Part shown: one piece after another, positions 1-9,911 of the stretch
How positions within the stretch are numbered: position 1 is the first letter of the stretch
Layout of the letters: each line of letters starts with the position of its first letter
From: CAVSRC01 sp963782045
GTDB taxonomy: Bacteria > Pseudomonadota > Alphaproteobacteria > Rhizobiales > Kaistiaceae
Direction of reading: 5' to 3'
Length of the DNA: 64,000 nucleotides
NCBI GenBank assembly: GCA_963782045.1
Contig: CAWAIR010000018.1
Span: forward strand, 124,001-188,000
Notes under the pieces: model-generated
Told to the model about the DNA's origin: nothing
Database searches by the model: none
Seen by the model: only the letters and a program-made list of their open reading frames with translations
Made by a program: the position numbers and the translations under genes

Positions 1-455
1 GGGCGTGCGCGTCAGCATGATCGGCAGCCGCGAGGGCGTGCCGACCGACATCCTGCGCGATGATCGAGGAGGCCGAGGCGCTGACCGCCGGCAACCATAC
101 GCTCCATCTGATCTTCGCCTTCAATTACGGCGCCCGCAACGAGCTCGCCCGCGCCATGCGCGCGATCGCCGAAGAGGTCGAGGGCGGGCAGGCTCGACCC
201 GGCCGAAGATCGACGAGGAGACGATCGCCAGCCAGCTCGACACCGCCAGCTTCCCCGACCCCGATCTGGTCATCCGCACGGGCCGGGAAATCCGGCTAAG
301 TAATTTCCTCCTGTGGCAATCCGCCTATGCAGAACTGATCTTCCTCGAGGTGAACTGGCCGGACTTCGGCCGCGATGCGCTGGTCGCGGCGCTGGAGACG
401 TTCGCCAGCCGCAGCCGGCGCTACGGCGGTCGCGGCGCGACGGGAGAGCGCGTGA
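1..455 (+). CDS. uppS: Isoprenyl (undecaprenyl) transferase, 3' part
   Basis: C-terminal part of the cis-prenyltransferase that builds the undecaprenyl carrier lipid for peptidoglycan and O-antigen; the 5' end lies outside the window. The family signatures HLIFAFNYGARNE, PDLVIRTG and RLSNFLLWQSAYAEL are readable in order, followed by the WPDF block and a basic tail. The reading frame slips near 60, 192, 206 and 440, each a gain of one base. After the last slip the stop TGA (453-455) overlaps the GTG start of cdsA, which is normal for this operon. The usual RTSGE motif reads RTGRE here, a change in the substrate-binding region that may be another base error. Identity is secure; the exact protein sequence is not. 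Confidence 0.88.
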
Positions 456-1294
456 GCGTGGCCCGCATTGCCGACGGCGGTGTCTTGCCGGTATCGAGGA
501 ACGAGATGCTCGTCCGCTTCGCGTCGGCCGACGATTCTCGCCGGTCTGGCGCTGGCTGCCACCTGGTTCGGCGGCTGGGCCGCGGCGCTCGCGGTATCGG
601 CGGTAGTGGTCGTGGTGCAGCTCGAATGGATCGGGCTGACCGGCGGCAGGACCGTGCCGGCGCTGATCTTCACCGCCATGCTGGTGGGCAGCTTCGCGCT
701 GCATCGCCGTTGGCCATGCCGGGCTGGCCATGGGGCTGGCCGCGCTGGCGGTGGTCGTGGCCGTGGCGGTGGCGCGCGAGCCGTGGGCGCCCGCAGGCGT
801 CGCCTATGCCGCGATGTTCGGCCTCGGCGTGCTGCTGTTGAGGGACGCGCCGGACCACGGCGTGGCCGCGGTGCTCTTGGTCTTCGCCGTTGTCTGGGGC
901 ACCGACAGCGGCGCCTTCTTCATCGGCCGCGCCTTCGGCGGTCCAAGGCTGTGGCCGGCGGTATCGCCGAAGAAGACCTGGGCCGGCGCCATCGGCGGGC
1001 TTGTCGCGGGCATCGTCATCGGCCTGGCGGTGGCGGCGCTGGCGCGGGTTCAGGTGGCGCCCGGGCTGGCGCTGGTGTGCGCGCTTCTGTCGATCGCGGC
1101 GCAGGCCGGCGACCTCATCGAATCGGCGATCAAGCGCCGCTTCGGCGCCAAGGATTCGGGCAACATCGTTCCCGGCCATGGCGGCCTGATGGACCGCGTC
1201 GACGGTCTGGTCTTCGCCACCGCCGCGGCGGTGGTCATCGGCCTCCTGCACGGCGGGCCGTGGCATCTTGCTGCCGGGGCTGCTCGGATGGTGA
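452..1294 (+). CDS. cdsA: Phosphatidate cytidylyltransferase
   Basis: Integral membrane enzyme making CDP-diacylglycerol from phosphatidate and CTP, the branch point of phospholipid synthesis. The GTG start at 452 overlaps the uppS stop; about 280 residues if slips are repaired. The C-terminal CDP-alcohol signature is intact around 1129-1205 (IKRRFGAKDSG, then HGGLMDRVDG), preceded by hydrophobic segments. The frame changes near 525, 720 and 1255, each by +1; the repaired end reads GILLPGLLGW and stops at 1292-1294, overlapping the start of dxr. Slips in an essential enzyme with an otherwise intact signature point to sequence error rather than decay. Confidence 0.9.
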
Positions 1295-2512
1295 CGGCGA
1301 GCGCTCGCCGAGGCTCCGCAATCGCGGCCCGGGCGGGCGCCGCGCCGGGTGACCATTCTCGGCGCCACCGGCTCGGTCGGCACCAACACACTGTCGGTCA
1401 TCGCCGAACGCGCCGGTGACTTTGCCGTCGAAGCAATCACCGCCAACGGTAATGCCGGCAAGCTCGCCGAGGTCGCGCGCACGGTCGGCGCGCGGCTGGC
1501 GGTCGTCGCCGATCCGGCCGCCTATGGCGACCTCAAGGCGGCGCTCGCCGGCACCGGCATCGCCGCCGCCGCAGGGCCGGAGGCGGTCTGCGAGGCGGCC
1601 GAGCGGCCGGTCGATCTGGTGGTCGCGGCAATCGTCGGCGCCGCCGGGATCGTGCCGACTTACGCCGCCGTCCGCGCCGGCCTGAGGGTGGCGCTCGCCA
1701 ACAAGGAATGTCTGGTCTCCGCCGGCGGCCTTTTCATGCGCGCGGCGGCCGAGGCGGGCGTGACCATCCTGCCGGTCGATTCCGAGCACAACGCCATCTA
1801 TCAGGCGCTCGGCGGGCGGCCGGTCGCGGAGGTCGAACGCATCGTGATCACCGCGTCCGGCGGGCCGTTCCGAACGTGGAGCAGCGAGCGCATGGCGACC
1901 GCCACGCCGGCCGAGGCGCTCAAGCACCCCAACTGGACCATGGGCCGCAAGATCACCATCGATTCGGCGACACTGATGAACAAGGGTCTCGAGGTGATCG
2001 AGGCCCATCATCTGTTCGGCGTGGCGAGCGCCAGGCTCGAGGTTCTGGTCCACCCGCAATCGGTGGTGCATGCGCTGGTAGCCTTCCACGATGGCAGCAT
2101 GATCGCCGGCATGAGCCGGCCCGACATGCGCATGCCGATCGCCCATTGCCTGTCGTGGCCCGAGGCCAGGCCGCTCGCCGGCCGCCGGCTGGACCTGGCT
2201 GAACTGGGCAGCCTGACCTTCGAGCGGCCGGACTGGGACCGCTTCCCGGCGCTGAGGCTTGCCCGCGAGGCTCTTGATGCGGGGGCGTGGGCGACCAATA
2301 TCCTCAATGCCGCCAACGAGGTGGCGGTCGCGGCCTTCCTTGACGGACGCATCGGCTTTCTTGAAATTGCCGGATTGGTCGAGCAAACGATCGATCGCGT
2401 CGCGGCCGGTTCCGCGCCGGCGGCGCCGGAATCGGTCGAAGCGGCGCTTGCGCTGGATCGCGACGGGCGCAGGATTGCGGGTGAACTGGTGAGCGCCCGC
2501 CCGGCGCCTTAA
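1288..2512 (+). CDS. dxr: 1-deoxy-D-xylulose 5-phosphate reductoisomerase
   Basis: Second enzyme of the MEP isoprenoid pathway, converting DXP to MEP with NADPH; it supplies isopentenyl units to the UppS product made upstream. From 1349 onward the frame is clean and complete: NADPH motif GATGSVGTNT, then NKECLVSAG, the metal/substrate motif SEHNAI, and MNKGLEVIEAHHLF. The likely ATG start at 1288 overlaps the cdsA stop and is joined to the main frame by one +1 slip between 1291 and 1349. A downstream GTG at 1349 would lose the residues normally preceding the Rossmann motif. About 407 residues, the usual family size. Confidence 0.95.
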
Positions 2513-2531
2513 CAGCAGAAGGACCGCTGGC

Positions 2532-3676
2532 ATGGGACTGGTTGATTGGATCGGGAGTGCCGGGTGGTCGGCCGTGGCCTTCATCGTGCCGTTCCTGTTC
2601 GTTCTCACCCTGGTGGTGTTCTTCCACGAACTCGGCCACTTCCTGGTGGCGCGCTGGACCGGCGTCTCGGTCAGGACCTTCTCCATCGGCTTCGGGCCGG
2701 AACTCTTCGGCTTCAACGACCGCAAGGGCACGCGCTGGAAGGTCTCGGCGATCCCGCTCGGCGGCTATGTCCGCTTCTTCGGAGACGAGAACGAAGTCGA
2801 GCGTGCCCGACCGCGACGCATTGAAGCAGATGGACCCGGAGGAGCGGGCGCGCACCTTCGCCGGCAAGGGCGTGGCGGCGCGGGCGGCGATCGTCGCTGC
2901 CGGTCCGATCGCCAATTTCATCCTGGCGATCGTCATCTTCACGGTCATCTTCAGCGTCTACGGCCGCGAGGTGATGTCCCCGCGGGTCGATACGGTGCTG
3001 CCCAATTCACCGGCGGCGGAGGCCGGCTTCCAGCCCGGCGACGTGGTCCAGTCGATCGACGGCACCAAGATCAGCAGCTTTGCCGACCTGCAGCGGATCG
3101 TCAGCTTCAGCGGCGGCGACACGCTCAGCGTGGTGGTCCGTCGCGACAACCAGGACGTCACCCTGTCGGTGCGTCCGAAGCTCACCGAAACCGAGGTTTT
3201 CGGCCGCAAACAGCGCATGGCCATGCTCGGCATCAGCCGCAGCCCGAGCGGCGTCGGGGTGGTCACCGAGCACTATTCGGTGCCGCGTGGCGGCGTGGGT
3301 GGCGACCGAGGAGACCGGCTCGATCGCCGGGCACACGCTGTCCTACCTGTTTTCGGTCATCGTCGGGCGCGAGCCGGCCGACCAGATCGGCGGCCCGATT
3401 CAGGTGGCCACGGTCTCGGCCGACGTCGCCAAGCTCGGCATCGCCGCGCTGATCAATCTGGCGGCGATTCTGTCGATCAGCATCGGGCTCATCAACCTCT
3501 TCCCGATTCCCATGCTGGACGGCGGCCATTTGCTGTTTTTCGCGGTCGAGGCGGTCCGCGGCAAACCGCTCAGCGAACGGGTCCAGGAGATCGGCTTCCG
3601 GGTTGGATTCGCGGTGGTGTTGATGCTAATGATTTTCGCAACCTGGAACGACATTATTCATTTGAGTTCCTTGTGA
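2532..3676 (+). CDS. rseP: RIP-type site-2 zinc metalloprotease RseP
   Basis: Inner-membrane intramembrane protease that cleaves anti-sigma factors and remnant signal peptides; standard neighbour of bamA. Zinc-binding HELGH at residues 32-36 in the first membrane helix, a PDZ domain in the middle (VLPNSPAAEAGFQPGDVVQSIDG), and the second catalytic motif NLFPIPMLDGGH in the C-terminal membrane part. The frame slips by +1 at about 2803 and 3290, leaving both catalytic motifs in place. The start is the ATG 19 bases after dxr. About 380 residues, normal for the family. Confidence 0.94.
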
Positions 3677-3858
3677 AATAAGGCTTCCATGCGTGGCGAC
3701 CGGGCAACGCGGGAAGAGATTCGGACATGCCGAGGGGGATGCGCCTTGCGGGGAGGCCAAAAGGCTGCAATTCTGCCGCCGCTGGGTCATGACGGGGCGC
3801 GTCTGTTCGCTTGGCTGATGCGGACTGGACAGGCAGACGAGCAAGGCATTCGAACCAT

Positions 3859-6244
3859 ATGAATTCATTTATGTTTTTCGCCCGTAAACTGGCGTTGGGT
3901 TTGATGCTGGCGTTGGCCGTGCCGGCGTTTGGCGGGGCGGCGGCGCTGGTCAGCGCGGGAATCGCCCATGCCGCGGTCGCCTCCAGCATCCAGGTCAAGG
4001 GCAACCAGCGCATCGAAGCGGCGACGGTCAAGACCTACCTGACCATCAAGGCGGGCAAGAGCTACGACGGCGCCGATATCGACGCGTCGGTCAAGGCGCT
4101 CTACGCCACCGGCCTGTTCTCCGACGTCGGCATCACCCAGCGCGGCAGCGTGCTGGTGGTCACGCGTGGTCGAGAACCCGATCATCAATTCGGTGGTCTT
4201 CGAGGGCAACAAGAAGATCAAGTCGGACGCTCTGGCGCAGATCGTCGAGCTCAAGCCGCGCGGCGTGCTGACCGACGCCAAGCTCAAGGCCGACATCTTC
4301 CACATCAAGGAATACTACCGGACCAAGGGCCGCAGCAGCGCCGAGGTCGAAGGGCGGATCACGCGAGCTGCCCGACAACCGCGTCAACATCGTCTTCGCC
4401 ATCAACGAGGGCGAGCGCACCGGCGTCGGCCGCGATCCATTTCGTCGGCAACAGGGCGTTCTCGTCGCAGCGCCTGTCGGGCATCATCTCGACCAAGAAG
4501 ACCAACTGGCTGAGCTGGCTGACGCAGAACGACATCTACAGCGAAGACAAGCTGAACGCCGATGCCGACCTGCTGCGCGCCTTCTACCTGAAGCACGGCT
4601 ATGCCGACTTCCAGGTGCTGTCGCAGGACGCCACCTTCGACGCCGCCAAGGGCAACTACGCGATCACCTTCACCCTCGACGAGGGGCCGAAATACAAGTT
4701 CGGCGACGTCAACATCGATTCGTCGATCCAGGGCGTCGACACCAATGCGCTGGCCGAGGATCGTCAGGACGAAGAGCGGCCACACGTTCGATTCGACCAA
4801 GATCGAGAAGTCGACCGAGGACCTGACCATCGAGCTGTCGCGGCTCGGCTACGTGTTCGCCGCAGGTGCGCCCGCGCGGCGACCGCGACTACAGCAACAA
4901 CACCATCAACCTGACCTACGTCATCGACGAGGGACAGCGCGTCTACATCGAGCGCATCGACATCCGCGGCAACACCAAGACCCGCGACTACGTGATCCGG
5001 CGCGAGTTCGACGTGTCGGAGGGCGACGCCTACAACCGCGTGATGATCAACAAGGCCGAGCGCAAGCTGCGCGACCTCGACTATTTCAAGACCGTTTCGA
5101 TCACCACCGAGCCGGGCTCGGCGCCCGACAAGGTCGTCGTCGTGGTCAATGTCGAGGACAAGTCGACCGGATCGTTCGGCATCGCCGGCGGCGTCGAGAC
5201 CACGGCCGGCAGCACCGGGCTGGTCGCCGAAGTCTCGATGGACGAGAAGAACTTCCTCGGCCGCGGCCAGAAGGTGCATCTGGCCGTCGGCGGCGGCCTC
5301 AACGAGCAGTCGATCAACGGCTCGTTCACCGATCCGTATTTCCTCGGCAACCACATGTCGTTCAGCCTGAGCGGCTACCGGACCTATTCGAACTCGAGCT
5401 CGGCGCGGCCGTTCAAGACCACGACCACCGGCGGCGGCGTCACCTTCGGCCTGCCGATCACCGACGAACTGACGTTCGACGTCGGCTACAAGCTCAACAA
5501 CATCGATATCGCACAACTTACGACAACGGCACCGACTGCAGCACCGAATGCCGCGGCGTGCTTCTTCCCGGCGGGATCGCGGCTGACCTCGATGGCCGGC
5601 TGGGGCGTGACCTATTCGACCATCGACAGCAGGCTCGATCCGCATGAGGGCCTCTATTTCCGCTTCGCCCAGGACGTCGCCGGCATTGGCGGCGATGCCC
5701 GCTTCATCCGCAGCACCGCCGACGCGCGGCTCTATACGCCGCTGCTCGAGGGCAGCGACTTCGTCGGCCTGCTGAAGGTCGACCGGCGGCAACATCACCG
5801 GTCTCGGCCAGCCGGTTGCGACCATCGACGATTTCTTCAAGGGTGGCGAGACGATCCGCGGCTTTGCCTCGCTCGGCTACGGTCCGCGCTACTACGACCC
5901 GGCGGCCGGCTACAACATCGCGCTCGGCGGCAAGAACTACATCAACGGCACGGCCGAGGTGCAGTTCCCGTTCCCGGCGCGTGCCGCCGGACTTGGGCCT
6001 GCGCGCCGCGCGTCTTCGCCGATGCCGGCATGCTGTGGGGCGCCGACGTGCCGTCGACCTGCACCGGCGTGCCTGCGACGCGACGAAGGTCATGGACGAC
6101 ATGGCGATCCGCTCCTCGGTCGGCGCCTCGATCATGTGGCAGTCGCCCTTCGGTCCGATCCGGGCCGATTTCGCCCAGGCGCTCACCAAGAAGAGCTACG
6201 ACAGCACGCAGTTCTTCCGCATCGGCACCAGCGCCGCATTCTGA
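3859..6244 (+). CDS. bamA: Outer membrane protein assembly factor BamA
   Basis: Central subunit of the BAM complex that inserts beta-barrel proteins into the outer membrane. It opens with a signal peptide (LALGLMLALAVPAF, AHA before mature AVASS), then POTRA repeats beginning IQVKGNQRIEAATV and VFEGNKKIKSDAL, and a C-terminal barrel ending SAAF with terminal Phe. About 795 residues. This is the most damaged gene in the window: the frame changes at about 4163, 4364, 4428, 4758, 4866, 5783, 5980, 6010 and twice near 6070, all readable as extra single bases. Removing one base at each restores standard BamA sequence, for example ITELPDNRVNIVF. Such an essential gene is unlikely to be a pseudogene. 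Confidence 0.92.
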
Positions 6245-6265
6245 TCGGACTGGCTTGCAAGGCGC

Positions 6266-6342
6266 GGGCGCGGGGACCCCGCGCCCCGTCTGCGTTGCGG
6301 GCGCCGCACAGGCCCTGCGCGCCGGCCGTCTCGGGCCGGCGC
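6266..6342. repeat. Two strong hairpins in the bamA-fabZ gap
   Basis: Two perfect GC-only stems lie in the 197-base gap. The first has arms GGGCGCGGGG and CCCCGCGCCC (6266-6275 and 6277-6286) with almost no loop. The second has arms GCGCCGGCC and GGCCGGCGC (6319-6327 and 6334-6342) with a 6-base loop. No T-run follows, so intrinsic termination is uncertain. They sit where lpxD is normally found. Confidence 0.6.
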
Positions 6343-6441
6343 TGCGGATCGCCGCCCGAGCCATCGACAATTCACGGAGGATGGGCCAAAACGTCGTCGC
6401 CGGGCGCCGCGGATGCGCCGGGCGCTGCGGGAGACGGATCG

Positions 6442-6912
6442 ATGGATGACGGGCCGACGGTGCTGCAATCGTTCGACATCGAACGCATCCTGGAGCTTCT
6501 GCCGCACCGCTACCCGTTCCTGATGGTCGACCGCATCGTCGATATCGACGGCGACAACGCCGCCGTCGGCATCAAGAACGTCACCTTCAACGAGCCGCAT
6601 TTCGCCGGCCATTTTCCCGGCCGGCCGGTGATGCCCGGCGTGCTGATCATCGAGGGGATCGCGCAGACGGCCGGCGCCATCTGCGTGGCGTCGATGAAGA
6701 GCGCGCGGCCGCAGCTGGTCTATTTCATGACCATCGACGAGGCCAAGTTCCGCAAGCCGGTGGTGCCCGGCGACGTGCTCGAATATCACGTCAAGAAACT
6801 GAAGCAGCGGCGAAACATCTGGCGCTTCGCCGGTGAAGCAAAGGTCGGCGACACCCTGGTCGCCGAGGCGATCGTGAGCGCCATGATGGGCGAACCGCAA
6901 AGCTCCGCATGA
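6442..6912 (+). CDS. fabZ: 3-hydroxyacyl-ACP dehydratase FabZ
   Basis: Dehydrates (3R)-hydroxyacyl-ACP to trans-2-enoyl-ACP in fatty acid elongation and competes with lipid A synthesis for hydroxyacyl-ACP. Hot-dog fold of 156 residues in one clean frame, with LLPHRYPFLMVDR and the catalytic His/Glu block HFPGRPVMPGVLIIEGIAQ. The ATG at 6442 begins MDDGPTVLQSFDIERIL, the usual N-terminus. Its stop overlaps the lpxA ATG by four bases. Normally lpxD precedes it; here the gap to bamA is only 197 bases. Confidence 0.97.
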   Translation: MDDGPTVLQSFDIERILELLPHRYPFLMVDRIVDIDGDNAAVGIKNVTFNEPHFAGHFPGRPVMPGVLIIEGIAQTAGAICVASMKSARPQLVYFMTIDEAKFRKPVVPGDVLEYHVKKLKQRRNIWRFAGEAKVGDTLVAEAIVSAMMGEPQSSA

Positions 6913-7741
6913 CCGGTATCCATCCGACTGCCATCGTCGAGGACGGCGCCCGCATCGGCGCCGACGTCACCGTCGGCCCGTTTTCGCTGATCGGCAGCGC
7001 ACGTGTCGCTCGCCGACGGCGTCATCGTCGATGCCCGCGTCATCATCACGCGGCCGCACCGCCATCGGCGCGCGCACGCGCATCTCGGCCGCACGCCTAT
7101 ATCGGCGGCGAGCCGCAGGACCTGAGCTATCGCGGCGAGGACACGGCAATCGAGATCGGCGCCGACTGCATCATCCGCGAGAACGCCACGATCCATCGCG
7201 GCACCAGCCGCGGCCGCGGCGCCGACCACCATCGGCGACCACTGCTTCATGATGGTCGGCTCGCACATCGCCCACGACTGTATCGTCGGCAACCACGTCA
7301 TCCTGACCAACAACGCGATGCTCGGCGGCCATGCCCAGATCGGCGACTACGCCATCCTCGGCGGCGCGGCGGCGGTGCAGCAGCGCGTGCGCATCGGCGC
7401 CCACTGCCTTCATCGGCGGGGTGACCGGCGTCGAACGCGACGTGGTGCCCTATGCCATGGCGGTCGGCCATCATGCCGAGATCGCCGGCATCAACGTGCG
7501 CGGCCTGAAGCGCCGCGGCTTCACCCACGCCGACATTCATGGCGCTGCGCGCGGCCTACCGCATGTTCTTCGGCGCCCGCGGGCCGCGGGCCGAGCGCAT
7601 CGCCGCGGTGGAGCGCGCCTTCGGCGAGGTCGCGGCGGTCGGCCCGCTGATCGAGTTCCTGCGCTCCGCCGGCGACCGGCCGCTGACGCTGCCGCGCAAG
7701 CCGGATGCCTCGACCACGATGACGAAGACGACGACGCGTGA
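6909..7741 (+). CDS. lpxA: UDP-N-acetylglucosamine O-acyltransferase LpxA
   Basis: First step of lipid A synthesis: acylates UDP-GlcNAc with hydroxyacyl-ACP in the cytoplasm. Hexapeptide left-handed beta-helix is evident: IHPTAIVEDGARIGADVTVG, then GDHCFMMVGSHIAHDCIVGN with the catalytic His, NNAMLGGHAQIGDYAILGG, and a helical C-terminal domain (ALRAAYRMFFG). About 277 residues. The frame slips by +1 at roughly 7001, 7062, 7092, 7222, 7408 and 7541, with about two more in the last 100 bases. The stop TGA 7739-7741 overlaps the lpxI GTG, so the end is inferred from operon geometry. Confidence 0.9.
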
Positions 7742-8605
7742 GGCCCGGGCGAGCCGCTGGCGATCCTGGCGGCTGGCGGCAACGTGCCGTTCCAGGTGGC
7801 GAGCGCCGCCGCGGCGGCCGGGCGCAAGGTGCTGGTCATCGGCCTCGAGGGCGAGGCGGACGAGCGGCTGAAGGCGTTCCGCTTCGAGACCATCAAGTGG
7901 GGCCAGTTCGGCCGCACCGAGGAGCTGATGTCGGCGCACGGGGCGCGCGAGGTCGTGCTCATCGGCTCGGTCAGCCGCCGGCCCGATTTCCGCAGCATTG
8001 GCCTTGATCTCGGCACGCTCCGCCTGCTGCCGCGCATCCTGAAATCGATCGTCGGTGGCGACGATCATGTGCTCGGCAACCTCATTACCTATCTGGAGGA
8101 GCGCGGCTTCCGGGTGGTCGGCGCCCACGAAATCGCGCCCGAGCTGGTGGCCGAGGCCGGGCAACTGGCCGGCCCGCGGGCCGAGCCAGGCGATGCTCGA
8201 CGACGCGCGGACCGCGATGACGGCGGCCCGGGTGATCGGCGAACACGACATCGGGCAGGGCGGCGGTTGCGGTCAACCGGCTGGTGTTGGCGGTGGAGGC
8301 GGCCGAAGGCACCGACGCCATGCTCGAACGGGTCGGAGCATCTGCACGCCATCGGCCGGGTGAAATGGTCCGGCCGGGCGGGGGTGCTGGCCAAATGCTC
8401 CAAGCCGCAACAGGACCTGCGCGTCGACATGCCGACCATCGGCCCGCGCACCGTCGCCGCCGTGGTCGCGGCCGGGCTTGCCGGCATCGCCATCGAAGCC
8501 GGGCGGGTGATGATCGCCGAGCGCGCCGAGACGTTGAAGGCGGCCGAGGACAGCGGCACCTTCATCCTCGCCGCTGCCGACGGCGACGTGCGGCCGGCGT
8601 CATGA
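7738..8605 (+). CDS. lpxI: UDP-2,3-diacylglucosamine pyrophosphatase LpxI
   Basis: Hydrolyses UDP-2,3-diacylglucosamine to lipid X in the cytoplasm; in alphaproteobacteria it replaces LpxH. The N-terminus reads PLAILA.GGNVPFQVA, followed by GLEGEAD and the run FETIKWGQFGRTEELM typical of this (formerly DUF1009) family. The C-terminal domain carries KCSKPQQDLRVDMPTIGPRT. The GTG start at 7738 overlaps lpxA and the stop overlaps the lpxB ATG. Four +1 slips occur (about 7747, 8187, 8262 and 8335). About 289 residues, the usual length. Confidence 0.9.
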
Positions 8606-9794
8606 CCACCGCGCCTGCGGTGTCGCGTCCGCTCAAGGTCTTCCTGATCGCCGGCGAGGAATCCGGCGATGCGCTCGGCGCCGGGCTGATGCGGGCGCTG
8701 AAGCAGGCGGCCGGCGGCCCCGTCGCTTTCTCCGGCGTCGGCGGCGGCGCGGATGGCGGAGGAGGGGCTCGCCTCGCTGCTTTCCCATGGAGGAGATCGC
8801 GCTCCACGGGGTGACGGCGGTGCTGGCGCGCCTGCCAAACCTGTTGCGCCGGATCAGCCAGACGACGGCGGCGGTGGTCGCCGTCCAGCCCGACGTGCTC
8901 GTCGCCATCGACTGCCCGGCCTTCAGCCTGCGTGTCGCCAGGCGCGTGCGCCGGCAGGCTCCCCGCATCACGATCGTCGACTATGTTTCGCCCACCGTCT
9001 GGGCCTATTGGCCGGGCCGGGCGCGGCGCATGGCCCGCTTCGTCGACCGGCTGCTCGCCATCCTGCCCTTCGAGCCGGACGTCCACCGCCGCCTCGGCGG
9101 GCCGCCGACCACCTATGTCGGCCACCCGCTGATCACGCGGCTTGCCGATTTCCGGCCGGCGGCGGGCGAGCGCGCGGCCATTGGCAGCGGCGCGCCGCCG
9201 GTGCTGCTGGTGCTGCCCGGCAGCCGGCGGAGCGAAGTCACCCGGCTGATGGCGCCCTTCGGCGAGACGGTCGCGCGCGTGGCCGAGCGCTGCGGCCCGC
9301 TCGAGGTGCTGCTGCCGGCGGTGCCGCGGCTCATCGATGAAATCCGGGCGCGGGCCGCCGACTGGCCGGTGACGCCGACCATCGTCGCGGGCGAGGCGGC
9401 GAAGCTTGCCGCCTTCCGCCGGGCCCACGCCGCGCTCGCCGCCTCGGGCACCGTGTCGCTGGAGCTGGCGCTCGCCGCCGTGCCGACGGTGATCGCCTAT
9501 CGCACCGATCCCCTGGTGCGTCCGTTCAAGTTCATGCTGAAGGCGAAGTCGGTCGTCCTTTCCAATCTCGTCCTCGACGCGCTGGCGGTGCCGGAATTCA
9601 TCGATGGCGCCAGCGAGCCAGAGCGGCTCGCCGCGGCGCTGGTGCCGCTGCTTTCCGACACGCCCGAGCGGGCGGCACAGCTTGCCGCCTTCGCCCGGCT
9701 GGAGCGGCTTATGGACCCGGCCGGTCCGGCCCCGAGCGCGCGGGCAGCCACAGCGATCCTGGAAACGCTGAAGGACCGCCAGGGGCCGGCGTAG
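8602..9794 (+). CDS. lpxB: Lipid A disaccharide synthase LpxB
   Basis: Glycosyltransferase (GT19) joining lipid X and UDP-diacylglucosamine into the lipid A disaccharide. N-terminal FLIAGEESGDALGAGLMRAL is the family signature; downstream are VDYVSPTVWAY, LPFEPDVH, the VGHPL motif and LLVLPGSRRSEVTRL. Two +1 slips near 8750 and 8786 break the first 60 codons; the rest (8787-9794) is one clean frame. About 397 residues. Last gene of the envelope operon, facing gltA tail to tail across a hairpin. Confidence 0.95.
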
Positions 9795-9799
9795 CCCCA

Positions 9800-9822
9800 C
9801 CCTCTCCCGCAAGGGGAGAGGG
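9800..9822. terminator. Hairpin between convergent lpxB and gltA
   Basis: Perfect 9-base stem CCCTCTCCC / GGGAGAGGG with loop GCAAG, six bases after the lpxB stop. It can serve as a bidirectional terminator, though no T-run follows. The same core occurs twice inside pdhC (57922-57945 and 58003-58025), so it is also a dispersed palindromic repeat. Confidence 0.65.
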
Positions 9823-9911
9823 TTCGGCCCGTACCGCATGCAGTCGCCCTGCCCACAAGGGGGAGGTGGCAACCACACATGTCAGGTGCGGATCGACTGC
9901 CCGCCTGGCAA

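Noticed and set aside
3859..8605. Calling bamA, lpxA and lpxI pseudogenes because of many frameshifts
   Set aside because: The genes are essential, substitution patterns are not degraded, and single-base removals restore full motifs, so sequence error is the better explanation.
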